The notes beneath the pieces are model-generated. The model saw only the letters and a program-made list of their open reading frames with translations, was not told the DNA's origin and ran no database searches. Positions 1 through 10,833 of a stretch of 64,000 bases of DNA are shown one piece after another. Where the stretch lies: NCBI GenBank assembly GCA_964019425.1, contig OZ025791.1, positions 372,001 through 436,000 of the forward strand, read 5' to 3'. Each line of letters starts with the position of its first letter. Position 1 is the first letter of the stretch. This stretch comes from Flectonema sp. DT1601. Lineage: Eukaryota; Euglenozoa; Diplonemea; Diplonemida; Diplonemidae. The position numbers were made by a program, and so were the translations under genes.

Positions 1-157
1 GCATTCTACTGAATTTTGTTACTACTGATACAAAGAACCACGTCGCTCCGACAGCGGCAATGAACCCAGCAGAGAATACTTTCTTAACTACATCTTTCAA
101 AAAGGATAATATTTGATTTCCTTGTTGTGGAATGTCTTCTTTTGTTTTGTCTTCCAT
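1..157 (-). CDS. Small membrane protein, 5' part only (cut by window edge)
   Basis: The ATG lies at 155-157 on the minus strand and the frame stays open for 52 codons to the left edge. The visible protein starts MEDKTKEDIPQQG, then has an amphipathic stretch and a hydrophobic segment around residues 29-48 (core FIAAVGATWFFVSVV) that looks like a single membrane helix. Upstream, the minus strand has a CT-rich tract ending in TTAG about 23 nt before the ATG, the same arrangement as at the other genes. I do not recognise the family. A short N-terminal tail followed by one helix would suit a small organelle-membrane subunit, but this is only a guess. Confidence 0.5.
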   Translation of the reverse strand, partial: MEDKTKEDIPQQGNQILSFLKDVVKKVFSAGFIAAVGATWFFVSVVTKFSRM

Positions 158-2356
158 TTTATGTAAATGTAATAATCCTAAGAGAGTGTATTGTGAGACT
201 TGTATTTATTTTTTTGAATAACAGGTGACAAAGTTAACATAAATAATCCAAATATGCACCGCCCGCTGTAGCGGGTAGCTTATCTGACAGAACTGTTATC
301 GACGTTTTGTTTCTATTCTTTCGATTCTTTTGTTTATTTCCGTTTTTTTTTTTTTTTTTTTTTTTTCACTCTCTTTTTCCCCTGAAATCGTTTCTTCTTT
401 CGTTCTTTTTTTTTTTTTTTTTTCCATTGTATAATTTACATTGAGAACCTTTTGTCTAGGTGTAGACATGATGCCCAAAGAGAGACGTCAACATCAAACT
501 GCATTAATAACATAACAAAACTCGAACACAAAATTTAAAAAAATAAAAATAAAAAATGAAATAATTGGATCGACAGTGGTCGTTTGACCCTAAGAGACTC
601 AAATATGTGATTGACATCACTGACCGATGACAACTTTTCTTTATCTCCAACTTGCACACAGCAGTGCGCATATCTGCAAAGACAACAGTTAGGGTTTAAA
701 CCATGTTGCTTCTTAGGATCTCTTACACTAAGTAGCAACAACAGGAATTGACGACAACTATTAAGAGATCCGCAGAAGAAAAGTTGAAAATAAAACAACA
801 AAAAAAAAAAAAAAAAGCAGCTGGTCTGTGTGAAAAACAATTATTATTATGAGACAATAGTAACATCAGCACTTCACCCCAAAAAAAAAAAAAAAATATA
901 AAAAAAAGAACAACAGACTTATCAGCGCAATACACCTCACGTATGTAATCTATCGCACAGCTCACTCAAGAAGATGAATGAGCAATCCTTAAGAATTTTA
1001 ATATTTACTATTGCCTTACATTTCAAGTAGTTCCGTTTCTTTTTTACTTTTTTTTTTTGAAAAACAACGAGAAACTAAAACACAAACAAAACAATACACA
1101 TTGACAATAAACACACAAGGAATGTTGAGTGTCGGGCTCGTTTAACAGGAAGTGACTGATCCCTCGGCCGAAGCCCATGTTGGGTTTGAATGAATGTTAA
1201 GTGAAATGAAGTCAAATCAAAACATCTTTATCTGACACATGATAAGTATTGTGATGGTTTACTACTCATGATCTAACGTCAGATAAGAGGAAACCTTTAT
1301 AGCAAAAAAAAAAAAAAAAAAAAGTAACAAAACTGATATCAACTAACTCATCAGAACATTAATCTTCCTGATTGGGAGATCAAACAACAAAAACAGATTC
1401 AGGCTGTAAGACTCGTAGTGAGAAATGTTATCAAAACGTTCAACTGTATTTCTAAAATATTTATAGCAAACAAAGCTTTATTCCATTTTATAAAATGCCA
1501 TATAATCTTCCTTACTGGGGAGATTCTCAAAACAAAACATGTACATGAGCCATGCCTACAGTCTGCAGTTTTTGCCGCCGTTGCCATTTCTGTTGCAAGT
1601 TGCACAGCGCGTGTCTTTGTGTTCACACGCTAATGCAACAGACAGCTGGTCTTAGAATTGACGAGACTCGACTCCTTGAAGCAGTGTCGAATCTTTTCTA
1701 ATTCTTATTTCCGATGAACTATTTATGTTGGTAAGAATAAAATCGAAAAAAAAAGGAAATTGCAATCACTAAAAAGGCTGGGTCGCAAGCTGACTTTTGC
1801 AAAAACCAGCATTGGCACGCTTAGCGATGTTAAACTTGCGAACGAAAAAAAACTTTTTTTTTTTTTTTTTTTTTTTTGAAGAAACTCAGAAAGTAAACAA
1901 CAATCTCAACTACCAAAAGAGAGTTCTTAGTGAACCCTCTTTGGGTATCCAGAGTTTTTATTCTTTCCAAAGACGACAGAGAACTTTGGAACCTAACGTT
2001 TACAGGCTTGTTTCTGCTGAACAAAAACAAAGTGCAAGAATCTTACAACAATTGTGGTGGTACAATGATACCTGTCAATAGAGACTATGATGAGTTATAT
2101 ATACTAACAGTACTTAATAACAAGTGTCTCAGCCGCGCACAAGACAATTCAAATTGGGTTTTATTTATGTATTTTAATTTCTAATATTCGTTAGCAAGCA
2201 TCGAAAAATTAAAAAAAAATTAAAAAAATATTATTATTATAATACTACTATTTCCTCAGTCAACCTGAAAAGGTTCTCAAAAAAGAAACTTCAGAGTCTT
2301 GCTAACAAATACAACTTCTTAAAAGAAAATTAAACCAACCGTATATCTGGTAACGG
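158..2356. other. Gene-free AT-rich stretch with long A/T homopolymers
   Basis: No convincing coding region. It contains several uninterrupted A or T runs, including T343-366 (24), T406-423 (18), A1304-1323 (20) and T1854-1877 (24). A perfect 6-bp stem with a 2-nt loop occurs at 262-275 (CCCGCT/AGCGGG). The short reading frames here are low-complexity Lys- or Phe-rich translations of the homopolymers and I discount them. Confidence 0.6.
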
Positions 2357-4351
2357 TTAGCTGTCAAGCGGTGGCAGAGTAGGAAGGCTCATTAGAATAT
2401 TGAGACGGTTGTCACTAATATCAACGCTTTCGCATCTGACACTATTTATGCTCTTAGTAGTGTATTCCCATGTGTTGTCATTTTCTACTACTCCAACTTG
2501 AGCTAAATCATTTGTTACGGTATCACACATTTCTTCTAAAGATGTAATCAGCTCATCAGGAGAAACGCATTCAGAAGTTTCAAATAACTCCGACAATTTA
2601 GTTTTTATGTTATTTTTAAAATCTTGAAGACAATCAACAGTCTGCTGAACCTCCTCAGTCTTGAATGCTCTCTGTGCCGGAGTTTGAAGGTATCTTGCTC
2701 CCTCATCAGCGCAATCATTTATAAGTCCGAAACACTTAAATAGTTTTTGAATATATTCTCGACAACTCTTTACTAAAAGTAGTCTCACATCATCCTGAGA
2801 TGCAATGTAGTCTAATGTTGCCTTTGAAAGCTGTCTTAGATGACATACAGCGAGAGGAGTTGCGAAATTATCACAGAGAGCTCCATGAACGTTTGCCTGA
2901 GTTTCTAATAAGAAATCATTTAATTTCTTTTCTGGTTCTCGCCATGACTGCCTCCCTGCGAGTGTTGATATCATGTCATCGTCGAGTAACGCATCAACGA
3001 CTTTAAAAAAGTTACTAAATATCTCCTCCTGTTGTAAGGCTGCATTCATACTATTCTTTGAGAACATAATCGCTCCATCATAAGGATGCAATAAAAATAA
3101 CATTCGAAGTTGAGCAGCTGTATAGCACTCTAATGCTCCTTGAATTGTTAGGAAATTCTTTAATCCATGCATCATGTTTCTGCCATCAATATGAAGATGA
3201 CCGTGGTGAATGAAGTAATTAACCCATGAGTCAGTCTCCCAATGTGCCTCTGATTGAGCTAATTCACTGTCATGGTGGGGGAATTTTAGATCCTCTCCAC
3301 CACTATGAACGTCAAACTTCTCACCTAGTATCTCGCTAGCCATTACACTGCATTCAATGTGCCAACCGGGTCTGCCAAACCCCCATGGAGATTCCCATTT
3401 TGGTTCCAACTCTTTGCTATTTTTCCATAAGACAAAATCTTTAGGATGTCTTTTTTCCATATTCGCAGAGACATTACAATACAAAACACCTTCACAATTA
3501 CCTGTCAAGGTTCCCTTTGTATCGTGACCAGAACACACAGGCATTAATTTAGCATACGTGTGCTTCTTTGTGAACGCAGTAATGTCGAAATAGATGTTTC
3601 CATTGGACTCGTATGCGTAACCATTGTTCATAATACGTTCAACAAAACTAATAATCGATGGTATGAATTCAGTTACTCGGGTTATGACAGTTGGTGGTCG
3701 GATACCAAGGCGTTTCATGTCTGCAAAAAATAGACGTTCCATTTCTCTGGTTAGTGGACTTGTGTCTATTGGGCTTTGGTTTCCTACTAGTCTGGCTTTT
3801 GTTGGACTAACTGGTACGGTGCTGAGTGGATCTGAAACTTGAATGCAATTTTCACTCAGCCATCTTCTTGCTAAAGTTGTTGTTTTTTCTTCACAAAGAT
3901 GTGATCCTCCAATTTCTGTTAAAGACTTCAGAGCATCTTGCCAACTCCATCCTTCGTCTAAAAAAGTTTGAATCTGACGAGTTCTTACAATAATCTTATC
4001 ATCAATATCAGTTATTCCCATACACATTACAATTTCATAACCAAAGTAGTCTTGCATGACTCTTCGTATTATATCAAATGTTAAATATGTTCTGCAGTGG
4101 CCTAAGTGAGGCATGTCACAAACAGTTGGTCCACAAGTGTACCATTTCACAACCTTTCCTTCGTTAGGAACGAATTCCATTAATCCGTGAGCTAACGTGT
4201 TGTTTATCATTAAAACAGCATCACCTTCTCCTTCAACACTCTTTCTCTTCTGAGGAATCTTACTCTTACTCTTGCTCCCTTCCATTTCAATGTCTACGTG
4301 GCGTATTGACCCGCATGAATGCGGATGCATGTCTTCCGGACACACAGGCAT
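2357..4351 (-). CDS. CARS: Cysteinyl-tRNA synthetase with degenerate KMSKS loop
   Basis: A class I aminoacyl-tRNA synthetase of 664 residues that would charge tRNA-Cys. The N-terminal catalytic motif is YTCGPTVCDMPHLGHCRTY: the HIGH motif is H82-L-G-H85 and C73 is the first zinc ligand. The other family zinc ligands are recognisable: C334 in GRPGWHIEC, and H359 and E363 in FPHHDSELAQ. The segment normally reading KMSKSLKNF is NMMHGLKNF at 392-400, so the mobile-loop lysines and the first serine are missing although everything around them is conserved. Residues 401-664 form the helical tRNA-binding tail. A CT-rich tract ending in ATCAG lies just upstream of the ATG. The family assignment is secure; whether the enzyme is fully active is open. 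Confidence 0.93.
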   Translation of the reverse strand: MPVCPEDMHPHSCGSIRHVDIEMEGSKSKSKIPQKRKSVEGEGDAVLMINNTLAHGLMEFVPNEGKVVKWYTCGPTVCDMPHLGHCRTYLTFDIIRRVMQDYFGYEIVMCMGITDIDDKIIVRTRQIQTFLDEGWSWQDALKSLTEIGGSHLCEEKTTTLARRWLSENCIQVSDPLSTVPVSPTKARLVGNQSPIDTSPLTREMERLFFADMKRLGIRPPTVITRVTEFIPSIISFVERIMNNGYAYESNGNIYFDITAFTKKHTYAKLMPVCSGHDTKGTLTGNCEGVLYCNVSANMEKRHPKDFVLWKNSKELEPKWESPWGFGRPGWHIECSVMASEILGEKFDVHSGGEDLKFPHHDSELAQSEAHWETDSWVNYFIHHGHLHIDGRNMMHGLKNFLTIQGALECYTAAQLRMLFLLHPYDGAIMFSKNSMNAALQQEEIFSNFFKVVDALLDDDMISTLAGRQSWREPEKKLNDFLLETQANVHGALCDNFATPLAVCHLRQLSKATLDYIASQDDVRLLLVKSCREYIQKLFKCFGLINDCADEGARYLQTPAQRAFKTEEVQQTVDCLQDFKNNIKTKLSELFETSECVSPDELITSLEEMCDTVTNDLAQVGVVENDNTWEYTTKSINSVRCESVDISDNRLNILMSLPTLPPLDS

Positions 4352-5152
4352 TATATTACTCTTCTGATATGGGGGATAATTTGATACTAATATTAAATGG
4401 AGGAGAGAGATATTATATAAAATATATTTAAGAAGTGTTCCCTTATCATTTTATTAACATGTCATTGGTTTACTTTAGACCTGTTGGGAACTGAACTCTG
4501 ATTCTCAAATAAAAAGAAAGGTTCACAAATCACTGAGATAGCCTTGTTATAATCGAGAGCAGTAGGCGTGCATAACGATTGGGGAAGTGGGAAGGTTCAT
4601 GGGCAGTTGATGATATGGGCTAGACACAACTCAAGAGATTCTTGACTAATATAAAGAATACTCAGTACACACATCGCTATCACAATGAAAGCTGTTCTTT
4701 TTCAAAGGATTTGCTTAAAAAGGTCATCAACACTATTGCCACCTAAAGACGATTCTACTACTGAGACCTAACCGACTAGAGTCGGTTAGACGTAAAACAC
4801 ATTTCATGTTGTTACAATCGGGGGGGCTTCACCTTATTGTAGTTAACGATATCTACCTATTACTACGACGGGTTGTTTTATATCACATATAGTACATCTT
4901 AGTACTCACAGCTAATAGTAAACAATACCAACCTAATCACACGACTACTTCACCTTCCCAAAACTGGGGTCGTATTTCCACGTTTAAAAACAACAGTTGC
5001 GGAATCAGAAAGGGTTAATGAGAAATATGTGACGGGAGAGGAGGATGGGTTCACGGAAAAGGATAGTAGTTAGTATAAAAGATATAACACAAAGAAAGGG
5101 AACGACTACCATGATTAGGCTTCCTTGATTACAACTAGTCTGTGGATATGTT
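4352..5152. other. Intergenic spacer with a palindrome
   Basis: About 800 bases with no coding signal on either strand. The part next to the synthetase holds its presumed 5' UTR and acceptor tract. The notable element is the palindrome at 4768-4789. Confidence 0.6.
4768..4789. repeat. Perfect 10-bp inverted repeat with 2-nt loop
   Basis: The arms CTAACCGACT and AGTCGGTTAG are exact reverse complements separated by AG. The AT-rich surroundings make this GC-containing hairpin stand out. It lies between the synthetase start and the CLPTM1-like gene stop, so it would be in the untranslated part of a polycistronic transcript. No function is assigned. Confidence 0.6.
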
Positions 5153-7096
5153 TTATAAAGTGTTGTGATTTATTTGAACGAAGCCGTCATCGTCATCTTC
5201 ATCAGAGGAAGGACACAACATGCTGTCACTGCCGTATATATTGTCTACTAGTTTACACTCGTTAGAGTCTTCAGTATTATTATTAGTTACTGATTGTTGT
5301 TCGGTTGGTAACTCAGTGGAGTTATTTGTTGCTTTAGATTTCATTTCTAAGGCTTGTCTTATTATCTGAAGCTGCTCTTCAGATGTATTTTCGTCTTTTA
5401 ATTTCTCCTTTAATTCCTCCACTGTTAGAGAATCAGCACTACATTGACCAAATTCATTTATTCTTGTTTTATCAATTTGGTAAACATAATACTGTCCGAG
5501 ATAGATAAGAAATATTGCGTCATCTCTGAGGGTTGCAAGTCTGTGAGCGGTCGGCATTTCCATTGAAAAAGCGAAGATGTCGTCTATGAATGTAGTGATA
5601 GCCTTGTAAATAAAAGCTCTCCAAGGCATGTGAGCAACACTTTTTAATTTGTAATTGACGAATAGCTGAGGAGTCATCATCGCACATCCGAACCAATAAA
5701 TAAACCTCACAAGCGTACTCAAAACAAAATTATAATAACCCTTGAAACTATGATAAATAAGAGAATAAATTGAGTATATAACTAGCAGGGGAACCATTCC
5801 AAAAAATAAATATTTCGCAGCCATTTGATCATATTTTATTGTTTCATCATTAGCACTGTTAGTATCCTCTGCAAGTATATGCCTGAATTTGTAAACTTTC
5901 CAAAGCTCTATAGCTATACCAAAACCGACATTTAAAGTTATAAGTTTACTCGTATCATTATCAACCAGGTATAAGAATATTACCGTCTGCATTGCAATTC
6001 GCATTGTCATTGACGACATCGATTGCCCGGTGACCTTCTTTTGTTTTCTCCAAAACTGAACATCATTCTTAAACGCTAAAAAGCTGAATAACGAATGCAA
6101 CATTGACACAGTCACTATTAAGATTAGCGTTTGAGGTGGACCCCTCAACAATTGTCGGATTTCAGAGTTGCGATCCATAAGACCGCTTTCTTCGTGCATT
6201 TTAAAATTTTCGAATATTGTAAAAACAGGCAGGCTTACTGATGAAATGTTAACAGTAATACTTAGCGGATCTTCAGTTTCTGAAGTGGTGTTTATAAGTT
6301 TATAGTCAGACAGATCAATCCAGAAATCATTTTCTACAACTAGCGGGAAGTAAGTTTTCTTATCCCACTGGTATTGAAGATATTTTGTGAATATTTCAGG
6401 CATTTCGTTTGGCTTCATCTTTCCAGTGAAGTCCTCGACTATAGAAAATGCGACAACAGATTGCCAAACAGGATACCACAAGTCTTCATTCTCACATACC
6501 TCAGTTGATGAAGAGTCGTCCGATAAAAGATTTCTCGTTCGCTTTTTAGCTGATCGAAAACTAACTAATTTGTGAGAATACGTTGCTGTCAATGCACCAG
6601 GAGCAGTAAACTCAAGATGAAGCCATAATGATTGATTTCTTGCTAATATATCAACAGGAAGCTCTTGTGTTACTGATAACGATGATATTTTACCAAAGGT
6701 ACTCTTCCACTTCCGAAGTCGTTGTACGTCTTGTGAAGAAGACATGTCATCGGAATCGCTGATGTAGGCGGAAATCGCTATTCTCATTCCACGTTGGTAT
6801 TCAGATTGAAGTACCAGATTGTCTCTCTTGTCTGGCTTACCAGATGGCTTAGCGACTTTACCTTTAGCGTTCCCGGTAGTAACATTAGTAGGATTCCAGA
6901 AATAGCTCAAAAAGAACATTCCTAAAGTGATCACAGCCATCCTATTCCGAATTACTTTCGCAATGAAACGCTGCACTACTCCCCCGATATTGTTCGGTTT
7001 GTCTTCAGGTTTTCCTTCTTTCTCGGGTGAAGTAGCACCCTCAACTTCCGGATTCACCACATCCGGTTTAAGCTCTTCCTTGGACGAATCACTCAT
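5153..7096 (-). CDS. CLPTM1: CLPTM1-family multipass membrane protein
   Basis: A 647-residue protein of the cleft lip and palate transmembrane protein 1 family, which in animals includes CLPTM1 and CLPTM1L of the ER/Golgi and plasma membrane. A hydrophobic segment near residues 53-70 is followed by a long soluble region, then a cluster of hydrophobic helices in the second half (for example TLILIVTVSMLHSLFSFLAF and YLFFGMVPLLVIYSIYSLIY). The family signature near the C-terminus is clear: FIYWFGCAMMTPQLFVNYK, then YVYQIDKTRINEFGQ. The tail is acidic and Asn/Thr-rich. Animal family members act in receptor trafficking or lipid scrambling; the role here is not known. The acceptor-like TTATTCAG lies 15 nt upstream of the ATG. 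Confidence 0.93.
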   Translation of the reverse strand: MSDSSKEELKPDVVNPEVEGATSPEKEGKPEDKPNNIGGVVQRFIAKVIRNRMAVITLGMFFLSYFWNPTNVTTGNAKGKVAKPSGKPDKRDNLVLQSEYQRGMRIAISAYISDSDDMSSSQDVQRLRKWKSTFGKISSLSVTQELPVDILARNQSLWLHLEFTAPGALTATYSHKLVSFRSAKKRTRNLLSDDSSSTEVCENEDLWYPVWQSVVAFSIVEDFTGKMKPNEMPEIFTKYLQYQWDKKTYFPLVVENDFWIDLSDYKLINTTSETEDPLSITVNISSVSLPVFTIFENFKMHEESGLMDRNSEIRQLLRGPPQTLILIVTVSMLHSLFSFLAFKNDVQFWRKQKKVTGQSMSSMTMRIAMQTVIFLYLVDNDTSKLITLNVGFGIAIELWKVYKFRHILAEDTNSANDETIKYDQMAAKYLFFGMVPLLVIYSIYSLIYHSFKGYYNFVLSTLVRFIYWFGCAMMTPQLFVNYKLKSVAHMPWRAFIYKAITTFIDDIFAFSMEMPTAHRLATLRDDAIFLIYLGQYYVYQIDKTRINEFGQCSADSLTVEELKEKLKDENTSEEQLQIIRQALEMKSKATNNSTELPTEQQSVTNNNTEDSNECKLVDNIYGSDSMLCPSSDEDDDDGFVQINHNTL

Positions 7097-10000
7097 CTCG
7101 TATATGAAGCACTGAATAAAGAGATAATGAATTATTTACGTAAAGGTTTTGGTTTTCTTAGTTCTCAAACTACTGCTTTGGTAGTTTGCGTATTTTATTA
7201 TTAATAAAGTTAACAAGCAATCAATAAAAGTAAAAGTTGTAACTTCGTGTAGTACACGTAGTGAATTATTGCTTTGATTTAGAAGAGTTGCTTTGTTGTA
7301 AAGATAAGCCGAATTCTAATTGTAATTAATAAGAACACGTCAAGTCTTCTTGAAGTCAACAACTCGCCAGCAACCAAGTAGGAAGTTTCTGACAAACCAC
7401 TATGAAAAACATCGGATTAACAAGTGCAGCTTCACTAACTAATCAGAAACAACTGACCACACTCTCACATTTTATTTTAACCCCCCGTTTTTTTTTTTTT
7501 TTTTTTAAATTTCTTTTTTCTCATTTCCCATTCCTTTATATTTCTTCAGCCGTCTCAATGATAAAGAGAAGCAACCAAGAAGTGAGTGAAAGGAGGGGTT
7601 ATAGTTAAGAAAAAGACATAGAACAGACAGTTTTTTGTACATAACATTCATTAATGATAGAGTTAAAATATGAGTTTATTATAAACACCTTGTTCTGCTG
7701 TTCCATAATACACCGTGGAATACAGTAAGCTATAAAAGTAATAGTCAGAATGAGTTAGAAGAAGGACGCAGTCGCATCAGCTGAGGTTCGTTCGTGAGTC
7801 GAGGTATTGACTCTAGTCGCAAGTAATTCAGAGGAGATCATCAAATTTTATTCATTCATTTTTGCAGGTGGTGTTTGTTTATTTTCTGACTCACCCAACG
7901 GGGTATATAACTAAAAACCGTTAACATATACAACGACTTTAGAGAAGACGTTTTTTTGAAAAGAAATTTAGACCCTCGAATTTGAAGATTTTTTCTTTTT
8001 TTTAAAAGTAACGCAGCAAACATAAAAATACCACGGAATTGTACCCTTGACGTATTCCCAACCACTAACTCGTGCATGAAGTGATTCCTTTAAAGAAACA
8101 GCTCATGCAGAACGCGTTAACAGTATGTACATGAAAGCAAACAAGAGTTCAGGAACTTCGCAGGTAATTATAACAAAAAACAAATACCAATAATGAATGT
8201 AAAACAAAGGGTGATCGAGAACTGATATCCTCGATTTTACGTTCATTGAATAAAAAAGAGCGTGAAATGATGCCCATAGTGGGGGGTTAAAGTTGCTATA
8301 ATCAATATCCCGGTGCGGCTATTCCTTAATCACACTATCAATGCAGTACTTTTCGAACGAGTACCTCGTAGGGAGAAACTAAGCAAAAAGAATAACATAA
8401 GCCGTGGCAAATGGGTGTAAAGAAAAAAAAAAGATTAAACGCCGACCTTTCAGTCGGCATCAAAATCAAGTGTAACAATACCGCCTGCTTGTTTTCTGTT
8501 TCCCTGAAGTTATGTTGAGAGAAATAAATATCAATACAGGCGGTTACAGGTAATATAGTATCTTGGGACACGAAAAAAAAAAAAAAAAAAAAGTGTGCGA
8601 AACATATCAGGAGGCAGCCCCACTCAATGTTAGTTAAAATAAAATAAAGTTATAATAAAATAATCAAAACATCCTCCTGAAGAGGTGTTCTCAAAAAACG
8701 AAACATTCAAAGGAATTCGTGTGAGGAACTCTTTGAGTCTCAAGATAACGTTGTTAGATAAAAGATTTTGAAAGAAAAGAAACAAAAAGAAAGAAAAAAA
8801 AAATTACACCACAACAAAGGAAGTACAAGTAAATAAAGGTCAGCTCTTTAAAAAGAATATTTTGAGCACCAGGCTAGCCAACCACATCTTATGCCACAAC
8901 AAGGAAAGATGAGGGGGAATTGATATCGCTCGTGTCCCCTGCGTATTGGAATCCATCTGTACGCAATGTTTACATCAATAAGAGCAAGAAATTCGAAGCT
9001 CCATTATGGTCAGTTTCTGCGTTGCTCCATGTTGCTCCAGTGAAAATTATATAATGTACTTCATTGCTTTAAGGTGCGAAGTTATTTACGATAAACGAAT
9101 AATGGAAAGGAAGGGGTGATAGTTCGACAAAAATTTACTTAAAATAAAGTAATAAGGTTAAACCAAAAAGCTTGGCAGAGGAATTATAAAAAAGGGGGAA
9201 GGGGGAGAGATTTTTTTTAATTGCGTTGGCTGAATTCATTTCCAATGAAACACAGCTCAGTCACAGTTAGAATATGAGTTTATTTGTAATAATTATTATA
9301 AGTCAATCAAAAAAAAAGTTTATTAGTCAGTTAGCACACAAGACAATACAATTTGTAGGTGTAAAAAAAAAAAAAAAAAAAAACGGGGAAAAAACATCCC
9401 TAGTAGAGAAAACAACTCCAACAGAGTTACCTGCGAGTGTGTGATGCAACTAATAAACGAAAGACAAAAATAAATAAATAAAAATAAAATAAAATAATAC
9501 GAGAAATGTGCTGAACAACCTTCTCTATGGACCAACCACAGACTGAACCAGCTCAATAGGGAATAGTTCTGTTTTTAGTTACCAAACTAATAACCCAAAC
9601 TGTGCTAAGGTATGTTAGTCACAGTATTGTTACACACGTAGCCAATTAAAAAAAAAAAACAGCACAACATTTCTACAGGTAATAATAATAACAATTTTCA
9701 ACAGAAAGACACTGCTCCTGTTGGTCTTTTTTCCATGGCAACTAGATTTTGAATTTCTCGGCTTGTTAAGACCTTTAAGAACGAGAGGTCAAAAAAAAAA
9801 AACAAATAAATAAAAAAAAACAGACCTATTAAGCCTTAAGGTAATTTAATTAGATATATTGAGTGGAGACTGTCGCTGTTTTTTTTTTGACGAACTTTCA
9901 AATAGAAATTGAGCTTCGCATCCACTCCGCAGATGAACTGCTTCACCATCAGGTGCCGTGTAGTCTTGCTTAGCATTCGGGAAGAAGAAAGAAGAAGAAA

Positions 10001-10833
10001 AAACTCCCTCCTCCTCCCCCCCGAGGTGACAACGAATATAAAAGTATTATTTAAAAAGCCTACCACAGTGAAAGGGGAAGAAAGAAAAAAAAAGAGAACA
10101 AAAAGGAAATATAGAGCAGTAGATTTTTTAAAAAAAAGGGTGTGAAAATAGAAAACAGTAAATGAACTTTATAATACTAAAATAAGTAATAAAGTTAAAC
10201 TGAAATATGCTTTATTTTAGAATAGTTAAAAAGTGGGTAGAGGGCTGTGGTATCCACTACCCGTAAAGAAGGCTGTCCCTCAACAGACAAAAAAAAAACC
10301 AATTAATAGTATGAAACACAAAAAAAATTCAAGTCGCAATTTCCAACTGTTTTATGTTCTTTGCATGTACCTGGGCAGAATGCCACAAGTATTGCTTACA
10401 TGACAGTGTGAAAATAATTTTTATATCTCTAACTGGACTCTGTGTGAGAATACAACATAAAAAAAGAAAGGTAAAAAAAGAAAATTGATAGATTCGATCG
10501 TCGAGGTCGGGGGGGGGAGATTTTTTTATAATTATTTATTCAAATCTGATGTCACTTTAAACTTTCTTAATAGTGAATCCATAAGATGAATATTATGATG
10601 CTATTTCTATTTGTTCTTTCTTATTAAGTGATTGCCGCAGATTCGATACGGGCTTACTTTTGTAGGCGCATTGCTCTACTTTCCTATCGTGTCAATATTA
10701 TTATAAAGTTGTTCAGTTCAGAAGTAACTTATTCGCATATCTGATTGCGATAAAGAAACTTTCGTTATCTGCATCTCTTTGTAACAAAAAAAAAAAAATT
10801 AAAAAAAAAAAAATTATTATTATTATCTCTACC
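7097..10833. other. Gene desert, AT-rich, homopolymer-rich
   Basis: About 3.7 kb with no credible coding region. There are many A/T runs, such as A8573-8592 (20) and A9363-9383 (21). A small hairpin GCCGAC/GTCGGC with a 6-nt loop sits at 8441-8458. The phrase ATATGAGTTTATT occurs near 7669 and near 9272 in partly similar surroundings, hinting at a weak dispersed repeat. I looked for tRNA box patterns and found none that fold convincingly. Confidence 0.55.
7112..7127 (-). promoter_or_regulatory. Candidate trans-splice acceptor of CLPTM1-like gene
   Basis: On the minus strand TTATCTCTTTATTCAG ends 15 nt before the ATG. A pyrimidine-rich tract plus AG this close to the start fits a spliced-leader addition site; not proven. 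Confidence 0.5.

Noticed and set aside
296-478. Lys-rich minus-strand frame beside the T runs
   Set aside because: It is a translation of homopolymers with no complex sequence.
1141-1200. GGGTTTGAATGAA resembling a tRNA B box next to a CCCA/TGGG stem
   Set aside because: The B-box consensus is not met and the rest of the cloverleaf is absent.
10621-10700. A tRNA-like stretch with an ATTCGATAC T-loop resemblance
   Set aside because: The flanking bases do not form a 5-bp T-stem and no acceptor or anticodon stem could be built on either strand.
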